Shown here one piece after another: positions 1 to 6,772 of a stretch of DNA of 10,609 nucleotides. The number at the start of each line of letters is the position of its first letter. Position 1 is the stretch's first letter. The notes below the pieces were generated by a model. The model saw only the letters and a list, made by a program, of their open reading frames with translations. It was not told the DNA's origin and did no database searches. Source of the stretch: DSWT01 sp035415725 (lineage in GTDB: Bacteria > Chloroflexota > Anaerolineae > B4-G1 > SLSP01); NCBI GenBank assembly GCA_035415725.1, contig DAOOGN010000111.1, positions 1 to 10,609 of the forward strand. The letters run 5' to 3'. The translations under genes and the position numbers were made by a program.

Positions 1-52
1 TGTACTTGCCCTACACGGGACCCTATGCGGGGCGCGGGCCCCAGCGCAAATA

Positions 53-69
53 TGGTTAGCGCGCACAAG
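53..69 (+). repeat. Left terminal inverted repeat of the IS
   Basis: TGGTTAGCGCGCACAAG, identical to the reverse complement of 1195-1211. It lies 9 bp beyond the transposase stop codon. Confidence 0.85.
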
Positions 70-77
70 TCATGGGA

Positions 78-1108
78 TTAGGCGGCGATAGCGAGAGGCA
101 AGACTTGATGATCCGACCAGTAGCGTTCCCAAGCGTGATTCAAGGCCAGCGTTTTGAGGGCGGCCAGGCCATCCGCTCCAGTGCATGCCCTGATGCTTCT
201 GGCGGCGCGCTACAATCAGATCATTCGCCTTCTTGGCATGACCACTGCCAATGTATTCCCGCTGCGCACGGCGTTCTTTGTCATTGACCAGGTATGGTTG
301 GCGCTGAGTCAGATAGGTGAGCAACTCGTCCAGCTTGTCCGTATTGCGGCTTTCGCCTCGATACGCTTCCAGTACCTCCAGCGCTGCGGCGACTTCCCCT
401 TGCCACCACAACGGGATCAGCCGCCTACTGGTGGTGAAACGCAACGCCAGAAAGCGGCGGCGGGCGGGACGCCGCACCTCGATGTCGTCTACAGCGATAA
501 TGGCTTGATCGGGCTGCACCACCGGCCCCCAACACCGCAGTTGATTGAGTTCCAGACGCTCCGCACGGCGCGCCTCCAACACGCGTTCCCAATCACTGGC
601 GTGCACGCCAGCGGGGGGCTGGGGAGTCTCCACGTCCAGCGCGTGCTCCACGACGGCGTGTATTTCTGCCGGCCACGCCGCGGGGCGGCGCCGGTGTCTC
701 TACCAACTGCGCTTGCAGGGTACTCAAGTCCTCCTGTGCCATCAACTGCTGTACTTCAGCCGCTTCCGCGCCGCGAATGATTTCCCCCTGTGCCCGTACC
801 AAACGGCGAATCTCGGTTGTGCATATCAACTCCGCCTCCTGTGTTTCCCAGGCCAACAACCGTTGAGCCGTCTCAAATGGCACATCCAGTGCCAACAAGC
901 ACGCGCTTTCCTGCAAGTTCCGCGTGATGACCATCCCTTGATGGACTGGCAACACGGCATTCCCCGGAATGGTATACCCACCCTCTGCCGCGTTGTAGCA
1001 TATATGACGCGGCAATTCCAGAATCCCCAGGCGACAGGCGACTTTCAGCATTTCACACCCGTCCCGTATCACCGCCACTCGGCAAATCAGTACGCGCAGG
1101 TGGCTCAT
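78..1108 (-). pseudogene. Transposase pseudogene with two frameshifts (ISKra4-like, family tentative)
   Basis: Read on the minus strand from ATG 1108 (CCTCC at 1119-1123 is the complement of a GGAGG ribosome site), this encodes a transposase in three frames. The first piece carries a motif of the type LQESACLLALDVPFETAQRLL. Near 680-692, in a GC-rich run, the frame changes and continues as AWPAEIHAVVEHALDVE, then VDDIEVRRP, and then a C-terminal block with YIGSGHAKKANDLIVARRQK and GMHWS. Near 173-177 a second frameshift occurs; the third frame reads DGLAALKTLALNHAWERYW and stops at 78-80. The IGSG...ARRQK...MHWS block resembles ISKra4-type transposases from memory. About 343 codons remain, and the stretch between VDDIEVR and the IGSG block looks too short, so an internal deletion is likely. 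I cannot assign a complete catalytic triad. Not functional. Confidence 0.75.
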
Positions 1109-1194
1109 GGTCTCTGTACCTCCAGGTTGAGATAGGTTCTATGACCATAGCATACCCCCATCTGTCATTTTGGAGCCCCCATACTATCCCAACG

Positions 1195-1211
1195 CTTGTG
1201 CGCGCTAACCA
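1195..1211 (-). repeat. Right terminal inverted repeat of the IS
   Basis: CTTGTGCGCGCTAACCA, the perfect inverted partner of 53-69, upstream of the transposase start. Identity stops on both sides of the 17 bp. Confidence 0.85.
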
Positions 1212-1215
1212 ACTT

Positions 1216-1291
1216 TTCACCACGAAGGGCATGCAGGACACAAAGAATTTGTGTTTTTCTCTGTGAACTCTGGGTGCTCTGGAGCTATTTT
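1216..1291. repeat. Remnant of a dispersed CACGAAG / CTCTGTG intergenic repeat
   Basis: The segment starts with TTCACCACGAAGG, passes through GGACACAAAG, turns at a short inverted repeat (1238-1244 against 1248-1254, loop of 3), and ends with TCTCTGTGAACTCTGGGTGC. This matches a class of short intergenic repeats I know from many unrelated bacterial genomes, whose false translation gives strings such as FFVSCMPFVVKS on the minus strand. Here the copy is degenerate. The function of the class is unknown to me. It begins only 5 bp outside the IS end. Confidence 0.5.
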
Positions 1292-1390
1292 CAGAGGTGA
1301 TGAATTGAATTTGTGGTATCATGGCTAATGGGATCATAAACAAAGGAATTTATCGTGAAGGGCGTGGTTCATCGGCAGGGGGATGAAAAT

Positions 1391-1417
1391 GTAGCGCGAG
1401 TTGGCCATTCGCCCTGC
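1391..1417 (+). repeat. REP-like palindrome, copy 1 (upstream of tldD)
   Basis: GTAGCGCGAG at 1391-1400 folds back onto the segment ending CGCCCTGC at 1417: an 11-position stem with one C-C mismatch, two G-T wobbles and a 5-nt loop at 1402-1406. It matches the reverse complement of the palindrome at 4311-4336 at about 21 of 27 positions, with the same loop length. It lies 31 bp before the tldD start, so it would be in the mRNA leader. Confidence 0.55.
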
Positions 1418-1448
1418 AAAATCGATCATTTTATACGAGGTGAAGAGG

Positions 1449-2906
1449 ATGATGCACCAACAATTACAAGAACACATAGCACGTCTCAAGAACGCCGGCG
1501 CACTGTACGTGGATGCGCGGTGGTACCCCTTCGAGGAAACCAACCATCTGCTGATGTGGAACGGCAATCTCAAGAACGTTACGGCTACACGGGAGAGCGG
1601 CGTGGGTGTCCGTGTGCTTTACAAGGGCGCGTGGGGGTTCTCCGCCGCTTCGGATGTCAGCCATCTCGGCGCGCTGTTCGACAAGGCGCTCGACAACGCT
1701 CGCATCGCCGCCGAACGTGTCACCTTCCCCGTCCGTCTGGCAGAAAAGGATGCCATCCGGGCCAGCTTTACCAGCCCTAACCGGATCGATCCCTTTACGG
1801 TGCCGCTGGCAGACAAGGTGGCGTTCCTGCAAGCGATGGATGAAAAGCTGAATCAGCCGGGCGTCTCGCAACGCATTTGCACGTTGACGTTTATCCGCAA
1901 GCAGATTGTCTTTATGGATGCGGAAGGCAGCGAGATCGACAAGACCATCGTCGAGGTCTTCCCTTCCCTGGAGGTGATGGGGCTGGACGCCCAGGGAGAG
2001 ATGCACTCGCGCAAGTTTAGTCCGCCGCGCATGGGGGACACACGGGGCTGGGAAACGCTCGATAGGGAAGTCTTCAACGCAAACGCCGAGCGCATCGTGC
2101 GCGAGATGAACGAGGTACGGACCGCCGAAAACTGCCCCCGGGACGTGCGCTCGGTGATTCTACTGCCCGGCATTATGTTCCTGCAAACGCATGAGACGAT
2201 TGGGCACGCGCTCGAGTTGGACCGCATCCTCGGTTACGAGCTGGCCTTCGCCGGCGGCTCGTTCGTCCGGCTCAGCGACTTCGGGACGCTGCGCTATGGC
2301 TCGGACAAGTTGACAGTCCGCGCGGATGCGACGATCCCCAACAGCCCCGGCAGTTTCGGCTACGACGACGACGGCATCCCCGCGCAGAACAATCTGCTGA
2401 TCGACCACGGACTACTCGTGGGCGCTATCAGTGGACGCCAGATGGTCGAAGAGGCCAACGCCCGCGCCGGCAAAGTCATCTTTGACGGCAGTAGCGGTGC
2501 AAACCGCGCTACTTCATTCTATCGTGTGCCGATCGAGCGCATGACCAACATCAATGTCGATCCCGGCAACGACGGCACATTGGACGATATCGTCAGCAAG
2601 ACCGAGCGAGGCATCATTCTGGACGGCGACAAGAGCTGGTCCATCGGCTCGAACCGTGAACAGTTCCATTTTGCGACCGACATCGGCTGGTTGGTGGAGG
2701 ATGGACGGGTCACGCATGTGGTCAAGAACTCCACCTACCAGGGTGAGACCGTCAAATTCTACAATTCGCTGTCGGCGGTGGGCGATCCATCCACCTGGGA
2801 AGTCTGCTACGTAGCGAACTGCGGCAAAGGACAGCCCAACCAGGTGATGCAGTTGGGGCATGGCGTTCCGGTTTGCCGTTTCGACCACGTGAGAATAGGA
2901 GAGTAG
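1449..2906 (+). CDS. tldD: TldD, zinc metalloprotease subunit
   Basis: Catalytic subunit of the TldD/TldE heterodimeric protease, which in E. coli trims the microcin B17 leader peptide and degrades unfolded peptides such as CcdA in the cytoplasm. The 485-residue product is a normal length for the family. The zinc site is HETIGH (HExxxH) at residues 248-253; the third family ligand is a C-terminal cysteine, here C458 in NCGKGQP. The tail GHGVPVCRFDHVRIGE is also typical. There is no signal peptide. I chose ATG 1449 because GAGGTG at 1437-1442 is a good ribosome site 6 bp upstream; an in-frame ATG follows at 1452, and the frame is open back to a TTG at 1401 without a ribosome site. The stop is 2 bp before tldE, implying co-translation. 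No RiPP precursor gene is visible, so the substrate is unknown; a general peptide-processing role is likely. Confidence 0.93.
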   Translation: MMHQQLQEHIARLKNAGALYVDARWYPFEETNHLLMWNGNLKNVTATRESGVGVRVLYKGAWGFSAASDVSHLGALFDKALDNARIAAERVTFPVRLAEKDAIRASFTSPNRIDPFTVPLADKVAFLQAMDEKLNQPGVSQRICTLTFIRKQIVFMDAEGSEIDKTIVEVFPSLEVMGLDAQGEMHSRKFSPPRMGDTRGWETLDREVFNANAERIVREMNEVRTAENCPRDVRSVILLPGIMFLQTHETIGHALELDRILGYELAFAGGSFVRLSDFGTLRYGSDKLTVRADATIPNSPGSFGYDDDGIPAQNNLLIDHGLLVGAISGRQMVEEANARAGKVIFDGSSGANRATSFYRVPIERMTNINVDPGNDGTLDDIVSKTERGIILDGDKSWSIGSNREQFHFATDIGWLVEDGRVTHVVKNSTYQGETVKFYNSLSAVGDPSTWEVCYVANCGKGQPNQVMQLGHGVPVCRFDHVRIGE

Positions 2907-2908
2907 CC

Positions 2909-4294
2909 ATGAAGGAGCAAATTTTGCAAACCCTGTGTGACTTGCGCGCCTACGCACTGACGAAAGGCGTCGAAGCCACCTTCCTTTTGCATGAAGAAGA
3001 CAGTTACCTGATGCGTTTTGCCAACTCGGCCATTTCTTTGAACACCAACGAGCACCTCATCCGCCTGGAAATTACGGCTTACCGGGACCGGCAGCGCGCC
3101 AGCTACGAGTTGATCACCGCGCTGGACAAGGTGGACGAGATGCGACAAGGGGTGGATATGGCCGCCGAGATGGTGCAACACGCCCAACCCTTGAGTTATC
3201 GCCCCACCATTCCGCTTTACACCACGTCCTTCAGCGACGAAAGCGCTTACGACCCTGCCTTAGCGACGCTCGGCAATCACGAGCGCCTGGCGTTCTTCAA
3301 TCAGGCCGTGGCGGGATTAGAAACGGACGAGATCCAGCTCTCAGGCATCTTCTCCTGCGGCGCGAACACCCTGGCCCAGATCAATACCCGTTCGGAGCAT
3401 ACGCAGTATTTCAAGACCTCCGATGCCCAGATCACCATGGTCCTGTCGCACACCGCACTCAAATGGGAAGTGAGCGCCGAGCAATCCGCGCAAAAAAAAG
3501 CCGACCTGAACCCGGACGTCTTGCGGCGCGATTTGGCGTTCCTGCTGGAGCACTACCGGCGCGACGCGACGCAACAACTTCCGCTGGGAACATACAACAT
3601 TGTGTTTGGTCCGGCGGCCACCGCCGAGTTGTTGGGTATACTAGGCTTTATCGGCTACAACGGCGGTCTGATGAAGCGCGGCTATTCATTCCTCAGTGAG
3701 GAACAGATCGGGCAGCGCGTCTTTTCTCCCCAGTTCACGCTGACGGATGACCCCACACGGCGCGAGACCTTTCCGTTCCGGCGCGATCTGACGGGCATGC
3801 CCCGCCGCCCATTCCCCCTCTTTGTCGCCGGCGTGTTCCAAAGCTTTGTCTGGCCCCAGGACGAGGCCGACGAGTTCGCGATGCAACCCACCGGACACAC
3901 GGTGCCGCACACCAGCATCGTGATGCAGGGCGGCGACGTAGCGGCGAACACGCTGCCAGAGCTGGTGGCCCTGCCGCGCGAGCATGACGTCCTCTACATC
4001 CCTTACCTGCACTATATGAACATCGTGAACCCTTCCAAGGGATTGGTCACCGGCAGTTCGCGCTTTGGCGCACTGCTGCTCAAAAAGGACGGTTCCGTGG
4101 CCGTGCCTTACAACGTGCGCCTGACGCAAAGCCTGCTCGATATCTTTGGCGACAGGCTGGCGTGGCTCTCGCAAGCGCAGGTCGTCGCCAACACGTCGTC
4201 AAGCTATGACGCGCGCAATCCCCAGGCGAGCCTGGTGCCCGCGTTCCTACAAGTCAATGGACTGGAGATTTCCCACTCCAATTCATCCTATTGA
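2909..4294 (+). CDS. tldE: TldE/PmbA, partner subunit of the TldD protease
   Basis: A 461-residue paralogue of TldD that lacks the HExxxH motif anywhere in its length, as expected for TldE/PmbA, the non-catalytic half of the heterodimer that helps form the substrate channel. Family features seen are the central FGPAATAELLG...GYSFLSEEQIGQRVFSP region (residues about 235-275), the following LTDDPTRRE, and the C-terminal GLVTGSSRFGALLLKKDG strand pattern (about 375-392). ATG 2909 is preceded by AGGAGAG at 2897-2903 and sits 2 bp after the tldD stop; the frame is open 36 bp further upstream inside tldD but without a start of similar quality. It forms an operon with tldD. After the stop there is no T-rich terminator on the plus strand, only REP-like palindromes and the glmS terminator. 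Cytoplasmic. Confidence 0.9.
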   Translation: MKEQILQTLCDLRAYALTKGVEATFLLHEEDSYLMRFANSAISLNTNEHLIRLEITAYRDRQRASYELITALDKVDEMRQGVDMAAEMVQHAQPLSYRPTIPLYTTSFSDESAYDPALATLGNHERLAFFNQAVAGLETDEIQLSGIFSCGANTLAQINTRSEHTQYFKTSDAQITMVLSHTALKWEVSAEQSAQKKADLNPDVLRRDLAFLLEHYRRDATQQLPLGTYNIVFGPAATAELLGILGFIGYNGGLMKRGYSFLSEEQIGQRVFSPQFTLTDDPTRRETFPFRRDLTGMPRRPFPLFVAGVFQSFVWPQDEADEFAMQPTGHTVPHTSIVMQGGDVAANTLPELVALPREHDVLYIPYLHYMNIVNPSKGLVTGSSRFGALLLKKDGSVAVPYNVRLTQSLLDIFGDRLAWLSQAQVVANTSSSYDARNPQASLVPAFLQVNGLEISHSNSSY

Positions 4295-4310
4295 CCATTG
4301 GAGGACGAGT

Positions 4311-4336
4311 GGGCGCGAGTTGCTCACTCGCGCTAC
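4311..4336 (+). repeat. REP-like palindrome, copy 2 (downstream of tldE)
   Basis: GCGCGAGT at 4313-4320 and ACTCGCGC at 4326-4333 form a perfect 8-bp stem with a 5-nt loop, followed by TAC to give the GTAGCGCGAGT consensus on the minus strand. It is related to 1391-1417. It lies 17 bp after the tldE stop and could stabilise the 3' end of the tldDE message; no T-run follows, so it is not an obvious intrinsic terminator. Confidence 0.6.
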
Positions 4337-4365
4337 GGGAAAAGACTGAATTGACAATTCGCCGC

Positions 4366-4389
4366 CTGCGCATTGGCCACACGCGCTAC
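4366..4389 (-). repeat. REP-like palindrome, degenerate copy 3
   Basis: On the minus strand this reads GTAGCGCGTGTGGCCAATGC, sharing the GTAGCGCG end and the TGGCCA core with copy 1 at 1391-1417. The stem is weak: GCGC at 4368-4371 with GCGC at 4383-4386 plus one more pair. It lies just beyond the glmS terminator. Confidence 0.35.
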
Positions 4390-4420
4390 AAAAAAGCCCG
4401 CCATCCAGTGGATGGCGGGC
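4390..4420 (-). terminator. Intrinsic terminator of glmS
   Basis: On the minus strand a perfect 11-bp GC-rich stem, GCCCGCCATCC (4396-4406) with GGATGGCGGGC (4410-4420) and a 3-nt loop, is followed directly by six T (A-run 4390-4395 on the plus strand). It begins 14 bp after the glmS stop. The T-run is on one side only, so it serves glmS and not tldE. Confidence 0.92.
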
Positions 4421-4434
4421 CGGCGTGAAAAGAC

Positions 4435-6279
4435 TTACTCCACCGTCACGCTCTTCGCCAGGTTGCGCGGCTGATCCACGTCCGCGCCACGGCGGACGGC
4501 CATGGCATAGGCCAACCACTGCAAGGGGATGATGTTGAGCACCGGCGAGAGAAACGGCGGCGCGACGGGCACTTCGAGCACGTAATCCGCTTTGCTGCGC
4601 GCCACGTCGTCGCCCTCCTGCAACAGGCCGATGACGGTCCCGCTGCGCGCCTTCACCTGCTCCATCTGGCTGATCATCTTGTCGTAGACGTTGTCGCGCG
4701 GGGCAACGGTCACGACGGGCATGGCCTCGTCGATAAGCGCGATGGGACCGTGCTTCATTTCTCCGGCGGGATAGCCTTCCGCGTGGATGTAGGAAATTTC
4801 TTTGAGCTTGAGCGCCCCTTCCAGCGCCACCGGGTAGTTGATGCCGCGTCCCAAAAAGAGGAAGTGTTCGCGTTTGAAGAAGACCTCCGCCAGTTCGTCG
4901 TAGACCGGCTGCGGTTCGGAGACACGCCCCACCAGATCGGGCAGACGGGCCAGGTCATTCACCGCACTCCGCAAAACATCCGCCGGAATCGTCTCACGCT
5001 GTTGTCCCAGGTACAGCGCCAGCAGATACAGGTCCACCAGACTCGCGGTGAAGGCTTTAGTGGTCGCCACGCCGATCTCCAGGCCGGCCTGCATCAGGAT
5101 ATGACCATCGGCCAGACGGTGCGCCTGGCTGCCGATGACGTTGACGATGGACCACAGTTTTGCGCCGCGCTCGCGGCCCTCTTCCATCGCCGCCAACGTG
5201 TCCACCGTCTCCCCGGACTGTGTGATCGCCAACAGCGCCGTCGTCGGTGTGATCAACGGGTTGCGGTAGCGAAACTCCGAGCCGTAGTCCACCTCCACCG
5301 GCAGGCGCGCCAGCGTCTCGAACATAAACTTGCCTACCAGACCGGCATGGTACGAAGAGCCACACGCGGTTATGATCACCCGATCCAGCTTCTGGGCTTC
5401 ATCCCTGGTGAGCGGCATGCTGTCGAGCACAACCTGGCCGCGGTGAAAATCCACCCGCCCCCGAATCGTGTCGGTGATGGCGCGAGGTTGCTCCGCTATC
5501 TCCTTCTGCATAAAGTGACGATAGGGACCTTTTTCTGCCGCGACGGGATCCCAGGGGATCGTATGCCCCTGCACCCCCACCGGCTTGCCGTCGAGGGTAA
5601 AGATCTCGGCGCCGCGCCGTGTGACGCGCGCCATCTGCCGGTTCTCCAGGAAGATGACGTCGCGCGTGTACTCCAAAATCGCCGGAATGTCTGACGCGAT
5701 GAACATCTCGCCGTCACCGATGCCTATCACGATGCCGCCGGCGTTCCCCAAGCGGGCAATGACCAGGCTCTCCGGCTCCTGAGGACTGAGAAAGACGAAA
5801 GCGCTGGCTCCCCGGATCGAGAGCAGCGCGCGCCGGACTGCCGTCAACAGATCGGCTCCGCCCGCCAGATAACCGTCGACAAGATGCGCCACCACTTCGG
5901 TGTCGGTTTCGGAGGTGAAACGCACCCCCTCGTCCGTCATCTGCTGGCGCAATTCGGCGTAGTTTTCGATAATGCCGTTGTGGACGACCGCCACCCGTCC
6001 GTTCATCCCGACGTGTGGATGCGCGTTGAACTCCGTCACCCCGCCGTGGGTGGCCCAGCGCGTGTGGCCGATCCCAATCGTGCCCACCAGAGGATGTTGA
6101 TCCAGACGCTCTTGAAGATGGCTCAACTTGCCGACGGCGCGCTCCAGCGCAATGCCGCCGTTCTCGTGCAAAACCGCGATCCCGGCCGAATCGTAGCCGC
6201 GATATTCCAGCTTCTTCAATCCCCCCAACACAATCGGTGCCGCCTGCCGCGGCCCGACATAACCGACAATGCCACACAT
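4435..6279 (-). CDS. glmS: Glutamine-fructose-6-phosphate aminotransferase (isomerising)
   Basis: Makes glucosamine-6-phosphate from fructose-6-phosphate and glutamine, the first step towards UDP-GlcNAc for the cell envelope; cytoplasmic. The 614-residue product is full length. The class II glutaminase domain starts MCGIVGYVG with the catalytic Cys2, HTRWATHG at 72-79 and HNGIIENY at 100-107. Two SIS sugar-isomerase domains follow, with TACGSSYHAG and TQSGETVDTLAA in the first and GRGINYPVALEGALKLKEIS plus HAEGYPAGEMKHGP in the second, and the protein ends LAKSVTVE as in the family. ATG 6279 has a strong AGGAGG (complement of 6286-6291) 6 bp upstream, and Cys2 must follow the initiator Met, which fixes the start. 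It is transcribed alone, ends in its own terminator, and has a long leader with a glmS ribozyme, so feedback by its product is expected. Confidence 0.98.
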   Translation of the reverse strand: MCGIVGYVGPRQAAPIVLGGLKKLEYRGYDSAGIAVLHENGGIALERAVGKLSHLQERLDQHPLVGTIGIGHTRWATHGGVTEFNAHPHVGMNGRVAVVHNGIIENYAELRQQMTDEGVRFTSETDTEVVAHLVDGYLAGGADLLTAVRRALLSIRGASAFVFLSPQEPESLVIARLGNAGGIVIGIGDGEMFIASDIPAILEYTRDVIFLENRQMARVTRRGAEIFTLDGKPVGVQGHTIPWDPVAAEKGPYRHFMQKEIAEQPRAITDTIRGRVDFHRGQVVLDSMPLTRDEAQKLDRVIITACGSSYHAGLVGKFMFETLARLPVEVDYGSEFRYRNPLITPTTALLAITQSGETVDTLAAMEEGRERGAKLWSIVNVIGSQAHRLADGHILMQAGLEIGVATTKAFTASLVDLYLLALYLGQQRETIPADVLRSAVNDLARLPDLVGRVSEPQPVYDELAEVFFKREHFLFLGRGINYPVALEGALKLKEISYIHAEGYPAGEMKHGPIALIDEAMPVVTVAPRDNVYDKMISQMEQVKARSGTVIGLLQEGDDVARSKADYVLEVPVAPPFLSPVLNIIPLQWLAYAMAVRRGADVDQPRNLAKSVTVE

Positions 6280-6321
6280 TTCCGGCCTCCTGCCATGACG
6301 CTATGAACCGACAAAATTCCA

Positions 6322-6340
6322 TCGCGCGAGACACGCGCGA
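6322..6340 (-). other. Perfect 7-bp hairpin in the glmS leader
   Basis: TCGCGCG (6322-6328) and CGCGCGA (6334-6340) pair around a 5-nt loop. It lies about 30 nt upstream of the glmS ribosome site, between it and the ribozyme, with no T-run. Two weaker hairpins lie further upstream in the leader: 6380-6398 (one mismatch, 3-nt loop) and 6410-6428 (CCCATC with GATGGG). They may protect the 5' end left after ribozyme cleavage or merely space the ribosome site; no known motif is recognised. Confidence 0.4.
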
Positions 6341-6431
6341 CGTCCCCATGAGGCACCACAAACGCCCCCGTCTGACACAGCATAAGGTTGCCCTATGCAA
6401 GGATAGACTCCCATCTGAAGATGATGGGCCG

Positions 6432-6612
6432 GCCTTACCACACCCTTTGTACCGCCGGTTGCCCAACGGTTTTGTGATGCAGTTTTCTCGTTTTGAGGGG
6501 AATGGGAGAGGGGAAGGCTAGTCCCCTGGCGGTATCCGCCGAAAATCCGGCGCCAGCCGGATATGTTCGATAAACCGCCGCCTCGTCACCCGGTCAGCCG
6601 GGTCAGGCGCTT
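6432..6612 (-). ncRNA. glmS self-cleaving ribozyme / glucosamine-6-phosphate riboswitch
   Basis: On the minus strand the leader has the family's conserved blocks in order: AAGCGCC (cut expected between A6611 and G6610), GACGAGG (6587-6581), TTTATCGA (6574-6567), TTCGGCGGAT (6543-6534) and TACAAAGGGTG (6451-6441). Pairings fit the known double-pseudoknot fold. P1 is ACCCGG 6603-6598 with CCGGGT 6593-6588. CGCC 6609-6606 pairs with GGCG 6540-6537 across the cut site. P2 is GGCGGT 6579-6574 with ACCGCC 6533-6528. An extended hairpin is ATCCGGC 6562-6556 with GCCGGAT 6551-6545. P3 is AGGGGA 6527-6522 with TCCCCT 6514-6509, and its loop GCCT(T) pairs with (A)AGGC at 6436-6432, as P3.1. ACCG 6470-6467 with CGGT 6454-6451 fits P4. 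G6584 corresponds to the active-site G (G33 of the Thermoanaerobacter enzyme, G40 of B. subtilis). It lies in the leader of glmS itself. Known role: binds glucosamine-6-phosphate as cofactor, cuts the mRNA and lowers glmS expression. Confidence 0.93.
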
Positions 6613-6625
6613 GAGTCCCCACAGT

Positions 6626-6637
6626 GATAACGTTATC
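6626..6637. promoter_or_regulatory. 12-bp perfect palindrome, operator candidate at the glmS promoter
   Basis: GATAACGTTATC is fully self-complementary with a central CG, the pattern common in LacI-family operators. It lies 15 bp upstream of the predicted ribozyme cut and overlaps the possible -10 hexamer, so a bound repressor would block glmS transcription. No regulator gene is in the window. Confidence 0.4.
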
Positions 6638-6660
6638 CGCTAAACACCACCTCCGGTCCA
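6632..6660 (-). promoter_or_regulatory. Possible sigma-70-type promoter of glmS
   Basis: On the minus strand TGGACC (6660-6655) and GATAAC (6637-6632) each match the -35 and -10 consensus at 4 of 6 positions, with 17-bp spacing. Transcription would begin near 6625, about 14 nt before the ribozyme cut, consistent with the short pre-cleavage leader usual for this ribozyme. The match is weak and rests mainly on position. Confidence 0.3.
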
Positions 6661-6730
6661 TAGTCCAAAGTCATCTAAAATCTGCTCCATCTGCTGACCT
6701 ATTTTCACTCAACCGCCGGTGAACCTGCCG

Positions 6731-6752
6731 TGGCTCGGTCGAAGACCGGCCA
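6731..6752 (-). terminator. Strong hairpin after the radical-SAM gene, possible terminator without T-run
   Basis: TGGCTCGGTC pairs with GACCGGCCA around a GAA loop, 9 bp with one bulged base, beginning about 20 bp after the stop of the PDZ/radical-SAM gene. No T-run follows on the minus strand, so it may be an mRNA 3'-end stabiliser or a weak terminator. The rest of 6661-6772 shows no gene I can support. Confidence 0.3.
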
Positions 6753-6772
6753 CAGCTCTTCAGGCACCATGG

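Larger units (their letters stand above)
53..1211 (-). mobile_element. Decayed insertion sequence with 17-bp terminal inverted repeats
   Basis: A perfect 17-bp inverted repeat, TGGTTAGCGCGCACAAG at 53-69 and its reverse complement at 1195-1211, brackets the broken transposase gene and nothing else, giving an element of about 1.16 kb. The transposase stop codon lies just inside the left repeat and its start about 85 bp inside the right one, the layout of a simple one-gene IS. I see no target-site duplication: bases just outside are GCAAATA on the left and ACTTTTC on the right. The family generates none, or the flanks have diverged. The gene has two frameshifts, so the copy cannot move by itself, though intact ends could be mobilised by a relative elsewhere in the genome. 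Confidence 0.8.

Noticed and set aside
1..52. Left-edge GC-rich sequence (GGGGCGCGGGCCCC)
   Set aside because: It lies outside the IS end, is too short to assign, and shows no gene or repeat shared with the rest of the window.
1053..1343. Minus-strand 96-codon ORF containing KHKFFVSCMPFVVKS
   Set aside because: This is the typical false translation of the CACGAAG repeat and it crosses the IS end; there is no family similarity.
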